A stretch of DNA of 52,358 nt from Hoylesella buccalis ATCC 35310 (lineage in GTDB: Bacteria > Bacteroidota > Bacteroidia > Bacteroidales > Bacteroidaceae). The translations under genes were made by a program, and so were the position numbers. A model generated the notes under the pieces. That model was not told where the DNA came from, ran no database searches, and was given only the letters and a program-made list of their open reading frames with translations. The stretch spans positions 1 through 52,358 of the forward strand of contig NZ_ADEG01000030.1 of assembly GCF_000177075.1 (NCBI RefSeq), written 5' to 3'. Positions within the stretch are counted from its first letter, which is position 1. Each line of letters begins with the position of its first letter. Shown here piece by piece: positions 17,243-26,958 of this stretch.

Positions 17243-18943
17243 TTAGTAGGAGCCTGAATAGCCTTCTGGAACAATAATCATAGCATTAACACCGAAGAAT
17301 CCGCCCCACTGCGTATTGAATGGTGCCATGGTCAGTTCGATGTCTACCGTACCATCTTGTCTGGGCTGGATGTTCTCAATGATGGCCAGTTTATCCTTAT
17401 TGTAGTCGTTAGACAAGTCCATCTGACCTTCATTGACGCCTCTCACTTTGAAGCGAGTACCTGTGTTCTTATCATTGATGGCACCATAGAAAACAAAGGT
17501 ATACTTCTTGGTGGTATTCATGTTGCTTACTTTGAACGAACCTATTCCCTGTCCTGGTTTTCTGCCGTCACGGAAGAACATGTCCTGACATACACTTTCA
17601 GGGAATCCCAGCGTGTTAGAGATTTCTCTTCTGTTTAGCTTTCCGAAAGCGCTTGTCGCTTCGATGTTAAAATAGGTGCTATTTCCTGCTTTATCAATCA
17701 AGTTGCTCACTGGCTTTTCCGGATCAATAAAACTATTGAATGGTAATGGAGTAGCTTTATCACCAAAGTCAATATAGATAGGATGATCCAAGATGAATGG
17801 GTTTGCCGACTTGAAATCTACCATGTCTATCACCTGCTTGCTGTGAATGATAGCATTGTGAGCCGATAACTTGTACAGGTTATTGACATATTCAGACATT
17901 TGGGGAATCATCAAAGGAGATGCACTCACGTCAATGCCAAATAACGCTTCTATCCATGTCATGGCCGCAATGTATTGTCCAGATGTAGCATTTAACTCAA
18001 TGTCGCCATTAATCACACTTTCTCCCAGATAGGTAGTTCGTGCGTTCTGGATAGCAGTTCCCACAGGAACAATCCGAGTGACTTGATTGGTTGCAGATTG
18101 GGTTGCTGTAACAATGCTGTTAAACATCTTCAATTGGTCATTATCAAACTGTTTGAATCCCGGAGTAGTGGCCGTAGAGCTGTAAGCCCAAGGTTGATGA
18201 ATGAGAATCTTCAAATTTGGATTTGTTGACCACTCCTTGAGTTGCTTGATCAACTCTGGCAAAACCTCCTTGTAGCCTTTTTGAAATCCTGCTGAATCGG
18301 CACTTTCTTCAATGGCAATGTAATCCCAATTTTCATTGTTTACAACATCTCTTAATGATTGATTGCGTTGATTGTTGGCATTGAGCCTTTCGTCAATACG
18401 TTTGTAGTCGTACGCATTGGCATTGTTGGCAATGTTTCTCAAGTGTTTGGATAAGGATGCTTTGTCTTCAAAGATATTGCATACCACCATAGGATGGCCT
18501 GCTGCTTTAGCCATCTGTACCAAGGCTTCGTTTGCAGATTGATTGGCAAGGCCACTTCCAATAGTCAAAAGTTTTAAGGAGGGTGCACCTTCCAAGACTG
18601 TCAAATCTGCAAAATACATCAATTTGTGATCGTCAGTTTCCACCTTGATGGTTGTCGTTCCAGGCTGAAGGCCTTTGATCAGACCCATTTGCTGGTCGCT
18701 TTTTTCTATCGACGCCAAACTGCTGTTGCCCACAGACCATACGAGTTGATAGTTTTTTCCTGCTAATGTATCTACGGATGCTTTGAGCAAATATTCCTCT
18801 CCGACATTGATCGTTATCGATGTGTGTTGCAGTCGGAGAAATCTGTCTACATTTGGCCTTACGTCCTCGCTGTCAGAGCAAGAGCTGAAGACTGCTATCA
18901 ATAGCAAACAGATTGTTGTCAAATGATAATATAAATGTCTCAT
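17243..18943 (-). CDS. Degenerate DUF4886 (SGNH-like) surface lipoprotein, probable glycan-binding protein
   Basis: A 566-residue lipoprotein (lipobox VFSSCSDSED). Domains: a bacterial Ig-like group 2 domain (about 35-118, RLQHTSITINVGEEYLLKAS); a DUF4886 SGNH-hydrolase fold (about 122-365, with the family motif LRDVVNNENWDYIAIEES and AAMTWIEALFG); and a C-terminal jelly-roll-like domain (about 390-566). Block I, usually IGNSFS with the catalytic Ser, reads IGSGLA. The GGCS block reads DKAS. The block V DG.HL motif reads GDIELN, losing Asp and His. It follows susD pair 2 by 18 bp, the slot of SusE/SGBP-type proteins, so I infer a non-catalytic surface glycan-binding role. Confidence 0.75.
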   Translation of the reverse strand: MRHLYYHLTTICLLLIAVFSSCSDSEDVRPNVDRFLRLQHTSITINVGEEYLLKASVDTLAGKNYQLVWSVGNSSLASIEKSDQQMGLIKGLQPGTTTIKVETDDHKLMYFADLTVLEGAPSLKLLTIGSGLANQSANEALVQMAKAAGHPMVVCNIFEDKASLSKHLRNIANNANAYDYKRIDERLNANNQRNQSLRDVVNNENWDYIAIEESADSAGFQKGYKEVLPELIKQLKEWSTNPNLKILIHQPWAYSSTATTPGFKQFDNDQLKMFNSIVTATQSATNQVTRIVPVGTAIQNARTTYLGESVINGDIELNATSGQYIAAMTWIEALFGIDVSASPLMIPQMSEYVNNLYKLSAHNAIIHSKQVIDMVDFKSANPFILDHPIYIDFGDKATPLPFNSFIDPEKPVSNLIDKAGNSTYFNIEATSAFGKLNRREISNTLGFPESVCQDMFFRDGRKPGQGIGSFKVSNMNTTKKYTFVFYGAINDKNTGTRFKVRGVNEGQMDLSNDYNKDKLAIIENIQPRQDGTVDIELTMAPFNTQWGGFFGVNAMIIVPEGYSGSY

Positions 18944-18961
18944 AACTGTTTTTCTAAAAGA

Positions 18962-20884
18962 TTAATAACCAGGGGCTTGAACTAAGTTAGTGTTGATGTC
19001 CATTTGTGTCTGTGGAACAGGCATCATGTACATCTTCTTGGTGAAGATACGTGGTTTCCAATACCAGCGTTTATAGTATGCCTTGGGATTGTTGGGGTCG
19101 TCACTTGCTACAGAACCCGTTCGGTTCATTCCGTAAACCGGTGCATTCAAATATTTTTCCGCTAATTTCCATCGACGCAAGTCTTCAATGCGTACGCCTT
19201 CACAGTTGAACTCTATGCGGCGCTCGTGCTGGATAGCCTCTCGCATCTGCTCCTTAGAAAGTCCTTCTTTCAAGCCTGGCAAGCCAGCCCGCTCTCTGAT
19301 GAGATTAACATACTTGTACACTTCTGCCGAAGGTTTGCCTTGGGTTTCGTTTAGGCATTCAGCGTAGCTGAGATAAGCATCAGCCATACGATAGAGAATT
19401 CCTGGCTGGTATCTGTGCTTGTTTTCTTTTGGGTAAATATCCAAAGGAATTTGTTTCCTGATATTATATCCAGTCCAAGGTGAGTCGAAACTATTCGCTG
19501 CATCCTGACCAGCGCCCATCAAGTTGTTTACCTGACGGTTGATCACTCCCATCCATTCGTGGTTGAAAATGACGGATACATAGAATCGAGGTTCGCGGTT
19601 GCAGTACATATTGTAAGTACCAACCAAGGTCACAGGACTTTCGCCAGTTTCAGCCTTGAACTTGTTTACCGGGCCTCCACCAGGCCATTTGGTATGGCGC
19701 ATCTCATCTTTAGCCGAGAAGCCCCTTTCGGTATATCCTGATTTCTCATTAATTATGGGAGATCCGTCCTCATGGTAACCCAGGATTGGTTTTTCTCCAT
19801 TCGCCATGAAGAAAGCATCGACCAGCTCTTGAGTAATATTCATGGCAGCATTGCCTCGAACGCCTTTGGGCAGATGGTGAGCCTGCCAACTATTGAGGTC
19901 TTTATTCTCTGGGCGCCCAAATACAATCTCTTTGTTACCGTCCGAGAATCGTTTGAGTGACATATTGTAGTATGACATGAAAGGATCAATAGAGCCACCG
20001 GCGTTGTATTCGTAATACAAGCCATATCCGCTTGCTTCTGCTAAGTCAATCATTTCTTTGAAAGCCTGAGCCGCACGCTGCCATTTTTCGGAAGAGTAAG
20101 TTTGGTTAATTAAATTCTCACCACTCTTATTTTTCCAGTCAGCATAGTCTGTATTTCCATTGAAAAGAGGACTAGCTGCAAACAGTAAAGTCTTGGCGCG
20201 CATGGCCAGAGCCATCACAGACGTGGCGCGTCCCCAATCTTGGTCACTTTCGTAAACGGCGGGTAGATGTTTAGAAACCTCTAAAAGTTCTTTGTCTATC
20301 CAATCTACAATGACGTCAGCTGGGGTTTGTTCGGTCATCATTTCCTCAGAAGGTGAGTATATAGAATAGAGTTTGTCTGGATTGAAAGGGACAGCACCAT
20401 AGGTCTCAACCATTAACGAGTAGTAATAGGCAATGAGAAAACGCGCCTCATACTTCAATTGGTTGACATAGTTCTCTGTCAATCCATCTGAGGGGATGAC
20501 ACGTACATTTTCCAGGAACTGCAAAGCTGTTCTGATACGTTTTGGCAGTTCTACCCAATAATTGGCATTCCAACCTGAAGTAGGACTCCAGTTTCCTGTT
20601 GTAAATGCATACACATTGGCCCATCCATAGGGAGTCCATTCATTAGGAATCACAATGTCATCGCCCATGATGTTGTAGCCTTGATCTTTCATGTACCCCC
20701 ATATAGGACTTGGTATCGATGAGTAAACACTGGCCAGCCAATCTTCTGTGCGGATCTTGTCCGAGAAAATCATATCCATTGTTAATTGATCGTCAGGTTG
20801 CTTGTCAAGATAATCACAGCTTGACGTTGCCAACAGACAAACTAAAACAACAGAAGCCTTGAAAATATATTTCTTTATATTCAT
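18962..20884 (-). CDS. SusD-like lipoprotein (pair 2)
   Basis: A 640-residue RagB/SusD family protein. The signal peptide ends in ATSSCDYLD, giving a lipidated surface protein. Landmarks: WGRATSVMALAMRAKTLLFA in the helical core, ILYRMADAYLSYAECLNET, FNCEGVRIEDLRRW and the terminal NLVQAPGY. It starts 18 bp after the susC stop and the DUF4886-like gene follows 18 bp on, so the three form a unit: transporter, lid and accessory binding protein. It captures the oligosaccharide at the cell surface; ligand identity is inferred from the locus only. Confidence 0.94.
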   Translation of the reverse strand: MNIKKYIFKASVVLVCLLATSSCDYLDKQPDDQLTMDMIFSDKIRTEDWLASVYSSIPSPIWGYMKDQGYNIMGDDIVIPNEWTPYGWANVYAFTTGNWSPTSGWNANYWVELPKRIRTALQFLENVRVIPSDGLTENYVNQLKYEARFLIAYYYSLMVETYGAVPFNPDKLYSIYSPSEEMMTEQTPADVIVDWIDKELLEVSKHLPAVYESDQDWGRATSVMALAMRAKTLLFAASPLFNGNTDYADWKNKSGENLINQTYSSEKWQRAAQAFKEMIDLAEASGYGLYYEYNAGGSIDPFMSYYNMSLKRFSDGNKEIVFGRPENKDLNSWQAHHLPKGVRGNAAMNITQELVDAFFMANGEKPILGYHEDGSPIINEKSGYTERGFSAKDEMRHTKWPGGGPVNKFKAETGESPVTLVGTYNMYCNREPRFYVSVIFNHEWMGVINRQVNNLMGAGQDAANSFDSPWTGYNIRKQIPLDIYPKENKHRYQPGILYRMADAYLSYAECLNETQGKPSAEVYKYVNLIRERAGLPGLKEGLSKEQMREAIQHERRIEFNCEGVRIEDLRRWKLAEKYLNAPVYGMNRTGSVASDDPNNPKAYYKRWYWKPRIFTKKMYMMPVPQTQMDINTNLVQAPGY

Positions 20885-20902
20885 AGTAACTGTTCTGTTT
20901 GA

Positions 20903-23900
20903 TTAATTGTTAAAGTTAAAGGTGATGCCCACAGATACGGCTTTCATCATTGGATACTTCAAACCGTCGGTGGTTCCTACTTCTGGATCCCACATCTTAA
21001 AACTAGAGAAGGTAAGAAGGTTGCTTCCTCTTAAGAAGATGCGGCAATCCTTCATGGCAATCTTTTCACTCCAATGGCGTGGGAGAGTATAACCCAATTC
21101 AACATTCTTTAGGCGGAGAAAACTCATATTTTTCAACCACCATGTTGATGCTTGCTTGTTGTTGTCTATGGTCAACTCGTTCATGCGCGGCCAGAATACA
21201 TCCTGTCTGGGATTACTCTTGGTCCATCTGTCATCTATATTTGACCAGATGTTGCCCGCACCGATGGAAGAAGCCGGCAACCAGGTCTCTCCCCCCAAAA
21301 TACGATATTGTTTACCAACGCCAGAAAAGAAGCATCCGAAATCGAATTGTTTATATCTGAGTGTAGCTCCAAAACCGTATACGATTTGTGGGTCAATGGT
21401 TCCGCCAATCGCAGTCTGATCAATGGCAGTAATCTCACCATCACCATTCTGGTCTACATATTTGATGTCTCCAGGTCCGAGCGAACTCTCGGCACTGAAT
21501 TTCTGTGTAGGAATACCTTCTTTCAGCTTTCCGTTCTCATCAAAATCGCTTTCTTCAAACAGACGTTCTGCCACAAGACCGAACAATTGGCCAACAGGTT
21601 TTCCTGTCCTGGCACGGTAAGTACCTTTCATGGCCTCTGGCTCGTCATATTCGGTAATTTTGTTATGTGCATAGGTGAAGTTAGCCAGTGCCGTCAGTTG
21701 AAAGTCTCTGTTGAACCGGTGGTTAATGTTCAGGGAACAATCAATACCACTGTTTTCTACCTTACCAAAGTTTGCCCACACTGCACGGTTGAATCCAGCA
21801 GATGCGGGGATGTTCTTTCGTTTCATGAAGATATCCTTGCGCCATTCCTTGAACACGTCGAAGCTTAAAGATATGCTGTTGTTGAAAAGACCGAGGTCTA
21901 GACCAAGATTGGTTTTTGTCACTTTTTCCCAAGTCAAATCCGGCACACCAATATCACCTTCTGCTCTGCCCAAACGATGGAACTGCCCATCTGTTCCATA
22001 ATAGTAATAACCTGTGTTTTCTATTGTTGAGATGTAAGCAAAGCGTCGGCCGCTGATATCGCTATTTCCAGCCTTACCCCAACTGGCTCTTAATTTCAAG
22101 AGGGATATCGTCTTGGAAAGAGACTCCATCCAGGGTTCCTGTGAGACAATCCAGCCAGTTGCGAATGCCGGGAAGAATCCGAATCGCTTGCCGGGGGCGA
22201 AGTTCTCAGAGCCGTTGTATCCAAAGTTGAATTCTGCAATATAGCGATCTTCGAATGTATAAGAAGCTCGTCCTGCAAAACCCTGTGTCCTGAATGGTAA
22301 AAAAGAACCATCATCGTAATTTTTTTGGTTGTACAGAGCCATGAGGTTGACAGCGTGTTTATTGTTGAAAGTTCTGTTATAATTAAGCATGCCTTCCAAG
22401 TATGTACTTTGGTTGCCCCAGTCGGCCTTTTTTGAATAGCCTAAGAATTGCTCGCCATTTGATAAGATGCTTGTCACGATGTTTCCATTATAATCTCTAC
22501 TGGAAGCAGGATTATAGTAGTCGGGGTTCTTTGATCTGTCCACAGAGTTGCTTGCGAATTTGTCGAAAGAGAAGGTCAATCTTGCACTCAATCCTGGGGT
22601 GATGGCTTTCAAATCCTGTTCAACAGAGGTGAGTGCTTCAACTTTACTATGGTTTAGTTTCGCGAATCCTCTTTGTGTGGCCCAGGCCCAGGGATTCTGC
22701 TTGTATTGTACACGTGGAATTCGTCCGTCAGCATAGATGGCGGGGTGTACATACGGTGGAATTCGCATGGCCTGATAGAACATCTCAAAATCAGTGATGT
22801 CTCCAGGAGGTGCATTACGAGTTTGTAGGAATCCACCGATGTTGACCCGTACCACTGTTGTGTTCGTGACGTTGATGTCAACATTCGAGCGGACGGTGTA
22901 TCGGTTTACTTTCAAAGAAGAGTCCCAGGCCTGTCTCTTGTCACGCTCCAGAATACCGTTTTCATTGAAGTAGCCTGCAACCAATGCATAGCGTAAAAGT
23001 TTGGATCCGCCCGAGATGTTCAATGTGGCACGTGTGTTGTCTGCGTAGTCTTTTGCAATGGTATCCCACCAATTAACGTCTGGATACAACTCTGGGTCCG
23101 TGCGATTTCTGTAGTTTTCCAAAACAGCTTCGGATACCATTGGATCCTTTCCTTCATCTCGATACATCTCGTTCATTAGTTCGAGGTATTTCACGCTCCC
23201 TACATATTCTGGTAGTTTGACGGGCTGTGTGAATGAGTGTTCAAATCGTAAGTTAACTTGCGGTTTGCCTATCTCACCGCGTTTGGTTTCAATCATAATC
23301 ACACCATTGGCACCACGTACACCGTAAACAGCACTGGCAGCAGCGTCTTTCAAAATGGAGAACGACGCTACTTCATCAGGATCAATGTCATTGAGTGAGC
23401 GTTCGATACCATCAATAAGAACAAGAGGACGCGTGTTGCCAGCAAAACTACTGATACCTCTAATCCAGAAATCTGAGTTATTGTACCAAGGGTCACCGCT
23501 GCGCTGTACTGCTATTACGCCAGGACTTAAGCCGGCCAGACTGTTGCTGAGTGAACGGCTGGGCATCATGTTTAGTTTCTCGGGCTGAATGTTGGCAATG
23601 GAACCGACAACAGACGCTTTCTTCTGGGTACCATAGCCTACTACGACTACTTCTTCCAAAGAAGAAATGTCTTCTTCCAAGGCAACGTCAATGACGTTGT
23701 CTGCTCCTACATTGACGGTCTTCTCCTTGAAGCCAATGTAGTTGAATTTCAAAATAGGTTTTGCTGTGGTGAGACTGATACGGTAAGTACCTGTGACATC
23801 GGTCACGACAGAGTTGGTTGTATTTCCTTCTTCTGCTACAGTGACACCAATGAGGGTCTCTCCTTTTGTATCAAGGACTCGACCACTGACAAGTCGTGGC

Positions 23901-23992
23901 TTCTGTGCTAACGCTATTCCTTGCACCATGAAGAAGCCAAGGAGTAACACGGACAGCCGCTTGCAATATTGATTTAGATTTAAATGTCGCAT
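20903..23992 (-). CDS. SusC/RagA TonB-linked outer-membrane transporter (pair 2)
   Basis: A 1029-residue protein: signal peptide (about 1-30, ending ALAQ); CarboxypepD_reg-like domain (about 34-110, SGRVLDTKGETLIGVTVAEE); plug with EEVVVVGYGTQKKASVVGSI, then AVYGVRGANGVIMIETKRGE; and a barrel ending VGITFNFNN. It is a TonB-dependent importer paired with the next susD. It lies 103 bp downstream of GH172b on the same strand with no recognisable -7 box in between, so co-transcription with the enzyme genes is likely. Confidence 0.95.
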   Translation of the reverse strand: MRHLNLNQYCKRLSVLLLGFFMVQGIALAQKPRLVSGRVLDTKGETLIGVTVAEEGNTTNSVVTDVTGTYRISLTTAKPILKFNYIGFKEKTVNVGADNVIDVALEEDISSLEEVVVVGYGTQKKASVVGSIANIQPEKLNMMPSRSLSNSLAGLSPGVIAVQRSGDPWYNNSDFWIRGISSFAGNTRPLVLIDGIERSLNDIDPDEVASFSILKDAAASAVYGVRGANGVIMIETKRGEIGKPQVNLRFEHSFTQPVKLPEYVGSVKYLELMNEMYRDEGKDPMVSEAVLENYRNRTDPELYPDVNWWDTIAKDYADNTRATLNISGGSKLLRYALVAGYFNENGILERDKRQAWDSSLKVNRYTVRSNVDINVTNTTVVRVNIGGFLQTRNAPPGDITDFEMFYQAMRIPPYVHPAIYADGRIPRVQYKQNPWAWATQRGFAKLNHSKVEALTSVEQDLKAITPGLSARLTFSFDKFASNSVDRSKNPDYYNPASSRDYNGNIVTSILSNGEQFLGYSKKADWGNQSTYLEGMLNYNRTFNNKHAVNLMALYNQKNYDDGSFLPFRTQGFAGRASYTFEDRYIAEFNFGYNGSENFAPGKRFGFFPAFATGWIVSQEPWMESLSKTISLLKLRASWGKAGNSDISGRRFAYISTIENTGYYYYGTDGQFHRLGRAEGDIGVPDLTWEKVTKTNLGLDLGLFNNSISLSFDVFKEWRKDIFMKRKNIPASAGFNRAVWANFGKVENSGIDCSLNINHRFNRDFQLTALANFTYAHNKITEYDEPEAMKGTYRARTGKPVGQLFGLVAERLFEESDFDENGKLKEGIPTQKFSAESSLGPGDIKYVDQNGDGEITAIDQTAIGGTIDPQIVYGFGATLRYKQFDFGCFFSGVGKQYRILGGETWLPASSIGAGNIWSNIDDRWTKSNPRQDVFWPRMNELTIDNNKQASTWWLKNMSFLRLKNVELGYTLPRHWSEKIAMKDCRIFLRGSNLLTFSSFKMWDPEVGTTDGLKYPMMKAVSVGITFNFNN

Positions 23993-24095
23993 ATGACTGT
24001 TTAATTTATTATAAATAGATTATTATCTCCACTTTCTCTTAGCTGTGGAGCGTTAATGTTGGCATTTGTAATTGCTTGTTGATAGGAGCTTCCGA

Positions 24096-25277
24096 TTATA
24101 GTGGTCCTGCTATTTCGAGACGGCTAGTTGCGGGAAGCGTTGGAAACTTAGCATGAGGTTCAGCTTGGTACCAGAAAGCCACGGTCGATATGAACGACTT
24201 CTGATCGAGATAGGTACCGTCGTTGCGCCACCCCAGGTCTTGGATGGTTACCTTTAGGTCTTTCTCAAAACGTATGGGGTCAAGGATGTGCCATCGGTAC
24301 AAGCCGTAGCGTTGTTGCGAGATGTACACGCCGTTGGGGCGAATCACCTGGTGCATGCCCGCGTAGGGTGTGCAGAACTCCTCAAACTGGTGCGTCTTCT
24401 GGTTCTCGAAGTTGTACGAGCCGCAGAAATAGTCTTCTGTTCCGGTTCCGCAAATGGTGGGGTAGGTCTTGTCCCCGTCCATGAAGAACTTGATTTCTCC
24501 TTCTCCCCACCAGCCGTTGTTAGTGGGTTGTATGGCCATGTAGGTACCTACATATTGTCCACGTCCCTTGACGCCATCGAGGATTGTATGCTCTGCTTTA
24601 ACTGTTGGGTCAGACAGACGATACTGTGCATGGAAGTAAGCCGCATCTTCAGGTACCTCTGTCAGCGTGTAGTTGATTTGATAGTAAAGGCGCATAGGCT
24701 TCTTATCCCGATTCTCCATTGTTATCTTGCAATGCTTTCTGAATGGCATCTGCCAATAACAGTTGAAAGCACTGCCTGGATTAACACAAACAGCCATAGA
24801 AGACAGTGGCGCATACACTCCCCAACCAGCGCAGAAGAAATCACCAACTGGCACCTCTACAGAAGGGTTGTTCTCACCATCCCAATACATACGGATAATG
24901 GTTTTACGCCATTCACCAGTGGGTGTCATCCATATCTGTTGGATAGCTCCGGGACCGTCGATATCGGCAATAACCATGGTCTCACCAGCATCAATGTCAA
25001 TGCATGGGTTTACCTTCCAGCCTTTTCCCAATGTTGATGCAGCATGGGCACTAACAGCCTTGTTGCGTACATCTCTGTCTTTAACGGGATCAGCCATGCC
25101 ACCAGCACCTTTCGCGCCATTAAAGTTCTCAGGACTCAGTGAGCGAGTTTTTGCCTTCGACATACGGAAGAGATTGCCCATTCCCATGTTGAGGCCATTA
25201 AAATCTTGTGCACCAGCACTTATACAAAAAAGTAAAGTGAAAAGCAATGCTTTTGTTCTTGTGATGTTGGTTTTCAT
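24096..25277 (-). CDS. GH172 (DUF2961) glycosidase, paralogue b
   Basis: A 393-residue secreted enzyme (signal peptide 1-23, ending SAGA). It is a minimal GH172: the core double jelly-roll without the C-terminal extension of paralogue a. Motifs: IDGPGAIQQIWMTPTGEW, YWQMPFRKHCKITMENR, WWGEGEIKFFMDGD (candidate carboxylate Glu) and GTGTEDYFCGSY (Glu near 279), then YRWHILDPIRFEKDL. The GEGE form differs from the FFEGDD form in paralogue a, so the two probably belong to different GH172 subgroups with different linkage or chain-end preference. It starts 34 bp after the AraB-like kinase gene. The inferred role is an exo-acting D-arabinofuranosidase. Confidence 0.87.
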   Translation of the reverse strand: MKTNITRTKALLFTLLFCISAGAQDFNGLNMGMGNLFRMSKAKTRSLSPENFNGAKGAGGMADPVKDRDVRNKAVSAHAASTLGKGWKVNPCIDIDAGETMVIADIDGPGAIQQIWMTPTGEWRKTIIRMYWDGENNPSVEVPVGDFFCAGWGVYAPLSSMAVCVNPGSAFNCYWQMPFRKHCKITMENRDKKPMRLYYQINYTLTEVPEDAAYFHAQYRLSDPTVKAEHTILDGVKGRGQYVGTYMAIQPTNNGWWGEGEIKFFMDGDKTYPTICGTGTEDYFCGSYNFENQKTHQFEEFCTPYAGMHQVIRPNGVYISQQRYGLYRWHILDPIRFEKDLKVTIQDLGWRNDGTYLDQKSFISTVAFWYQAEPHAKFPTLPATSRLEIAGPL

Positions 25278-25311
25278 TTTGATTTGGTCTTTTATTATTG
25301 ATAATATAATT

Positions 25312-26958
25312 CTAAATTAATTGTTCTGCTGTATGACCTAATTCTAAGTATTTTTGGTAGAGCTGGTCATAGATTGGTTTCAACTTGGGATTCGGAGTAT
25401 ACTCATTCTCAACCTCAGACATCATGTGTTTCTCTGCCTCTTCAATCGTTGGGTAAATGCCAGATACGACAGCTGCAAACATGGCAGAGCCAAGGGCACA
25501 GGCATTTTCTGACTTAATAATCTTGATGGGCATTTCTGTGACATCGGAGAGGATTTGCATGACAAATGGTGACTTCTTACTGATACCCCCGACAGCATTC
25601 ATGGATTTGATATCAAGTCCTTGCTCGCGCATGTGTTCTATGATACGTTTCAGACCAAAAGCAGTAGATTCTACCAATGCGCGATAGATTTCAGGAGCCG
25701 ATGTTCCTAACGTAATGTTTGCTATAGCACCTTTGAGATTTTGGTCTGCGTTAGGTGTACGGCGTCCATTCATCCAGTCGAGTGCCACTAGTCCTGCAGC
25801 ATGTGGTTTTATCTTAGCTGCTTCCTGGGTCAACCGAGTCAGAATCTGTCTTTTCATGCTTTCGGCTTCATTCTTATTAGATGCGGCTGAGAGTGTCCAC
25901 GACATTATTGACTTGAACCAAGCAAATATGTCACCGAAAGCTGCTTGTCCCGCTTCAATACCAATATATCCTGGTAGCACGGAACCGTCTACCTGACCGC
26001 TGATGCCTTGAATGTAGGGATTTTTAAGTGATTCTTTCGGTGATACCATAATGTCACATGTGGAAGTGCCAATGATGCTCACAAGCACTCCTGGTGCAAC
26101 TGAAGCTCCAACTGCTCCCATGTGTGCATCAATAGCACCTACGCCAATTGCAATACCAGGAGTTAGTCCTAAGCGGGTAGCCCATTCTTCTGTTAGTTTG
26201 CCTGCTATTTGCGCGCAAGTGTAGGTGTTCTGATAAAGATGTTCACGCATCTCACCTAATTGAGGATGTAACTTCTTTAGATATTCTTTCGACGGTAGTC
26301 CCCAATCTTCATGCCACATGGCTTTGTGCCCCGCTGCACATCGGCTTCTAAGCATCGTTTCTGGTTTTATGTGACCAGCAAGCAGTCCCGATATCCAATC
26401 ACAATGTTCCACCCATGAGTAGGCGTCCTGGCAAAGTGGCGTTTCCTTTTTTAAAATATGTAGAACCTTGGCCCATATCCATTCAGATGAATAGGTACCA
26501 CCAGAGTATTGATTGAAACTTAGATTCAGCTTAGCAATTAGTTCATTAATTTGTTCAGCTTCCTTGACAGCAGTGTGGTCTTTCCATAGAACAAACATTG
26601 CATCAGGATTCTCGGCATACTGTTTTGATAGTGCCAGTGGCTGTCCTTGCTCATCGGTAATGGCAGGCGTACTGCCAGTGGTGTCGACGGTGATGCCAAC
26701 GATAGCCTGACGTTCAGTCTCTGACAATCCTGCCGTGGCTTCATGAACAGCAGTTTCTAAGGATTCAATATAATCGAGTGGGTGCTGTCTGTATTGGTTG
26801 AGTTTAGGCTGACAGTATAATCCCTGCTTCCATCTGGGATATTCTGCTACGCCTACAGCTATTTCCTTTCCATTGCTGGCATCTACCACGAGTGCCCTGC
26901 ATGAGTCGGTACCAAAGTCGATACCTAGTACATATTGATATTTTTTGTGTTCCATCAT
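25312..26958 (-). CDS. araB: AraB-type FGGY pentulose kinase (inferred D-ribulokinase)
   Basis: A 548-residue FGGY kinase that aligns well with E. coli AraB: GIDFGTDSCRALVVDASNG, GITVDTTGSTPAITD, NPDAMFVLWKDHTAVKEAEQ, then VSIIGTSTCDIMVSP, GIEAGQAAFGDIFAWF, LDWMNGRRTPNADQNLKGAI and AVGGISKKSPFVMQIL. AraB enzymes phosphorylate L-ribulose, and the E. coli enzyme also accepts D-ribulose. No L-arabinose isomerase or L-ribulose-5-phosphate epimerase is present, but a FucI-type isomerase that can make D-ribulose is. I therefore infer D-ribulose to D-ribulose 5-phosphate, feeding the pentose phosphate pathway. The start (ATG at 26958, or the second ATG at 26955) overlaps the permease stop. Confidence 0.88.
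   Translation of the reverse strand: MMEHKKYQYVLGIDFGTDSCRALVVDASNGKEIAVGVAEYPRWKQGLYCQPKLNQYRQHPLDYIESLETAVHEATAGLSETERQAIVGITVDTTGSTPAITDEQGQPLALSKQYAENPDAMFVLWKDHTAVKEAEQINELIAKLNLSFNQYSGGTYSSEWIWAKVLHILKKETPLCQDAYSWVEHCDWISGLLAGHIKPETMLRSRCAAGHKAMWHEDWGLPSKEYLKKLHPQLGEMREHLYQNTYTCAQIAGKLTEEWATRLGLTPGIAIGVGAIDAHMGAVGASVAPGVLVSIIGTSTCDIMVSPKESLKNPYIQGISGQVDGSVLPGYIGIEAGQAAFGDIFAWFKSIMSWTLSAASNKNEAESMKRQILTRLTQEAAKIKPHAAGLVALDWMNGRRTPNADQNLKGAIANITLGTSAPEIYRALVESTAFGLKRIIEHMREQGLDIKSMNAVGGISKKSPFVMQILSDVTEMPIKIIKSENACALGSAMFAAVVSGIYPTIEEAEKHMMSEVENEYTPNPKLKPIYDQLYQKYLELGHTAEQLI

Noticed and set aside
25312..26958. L-arabinose pathway from the AraB match
   Set aside because: No L-arabinose isomerase, no L-ribulose-5-phosphate epimerase and no GH43 or GH51 arabinofuranosidase in the window.
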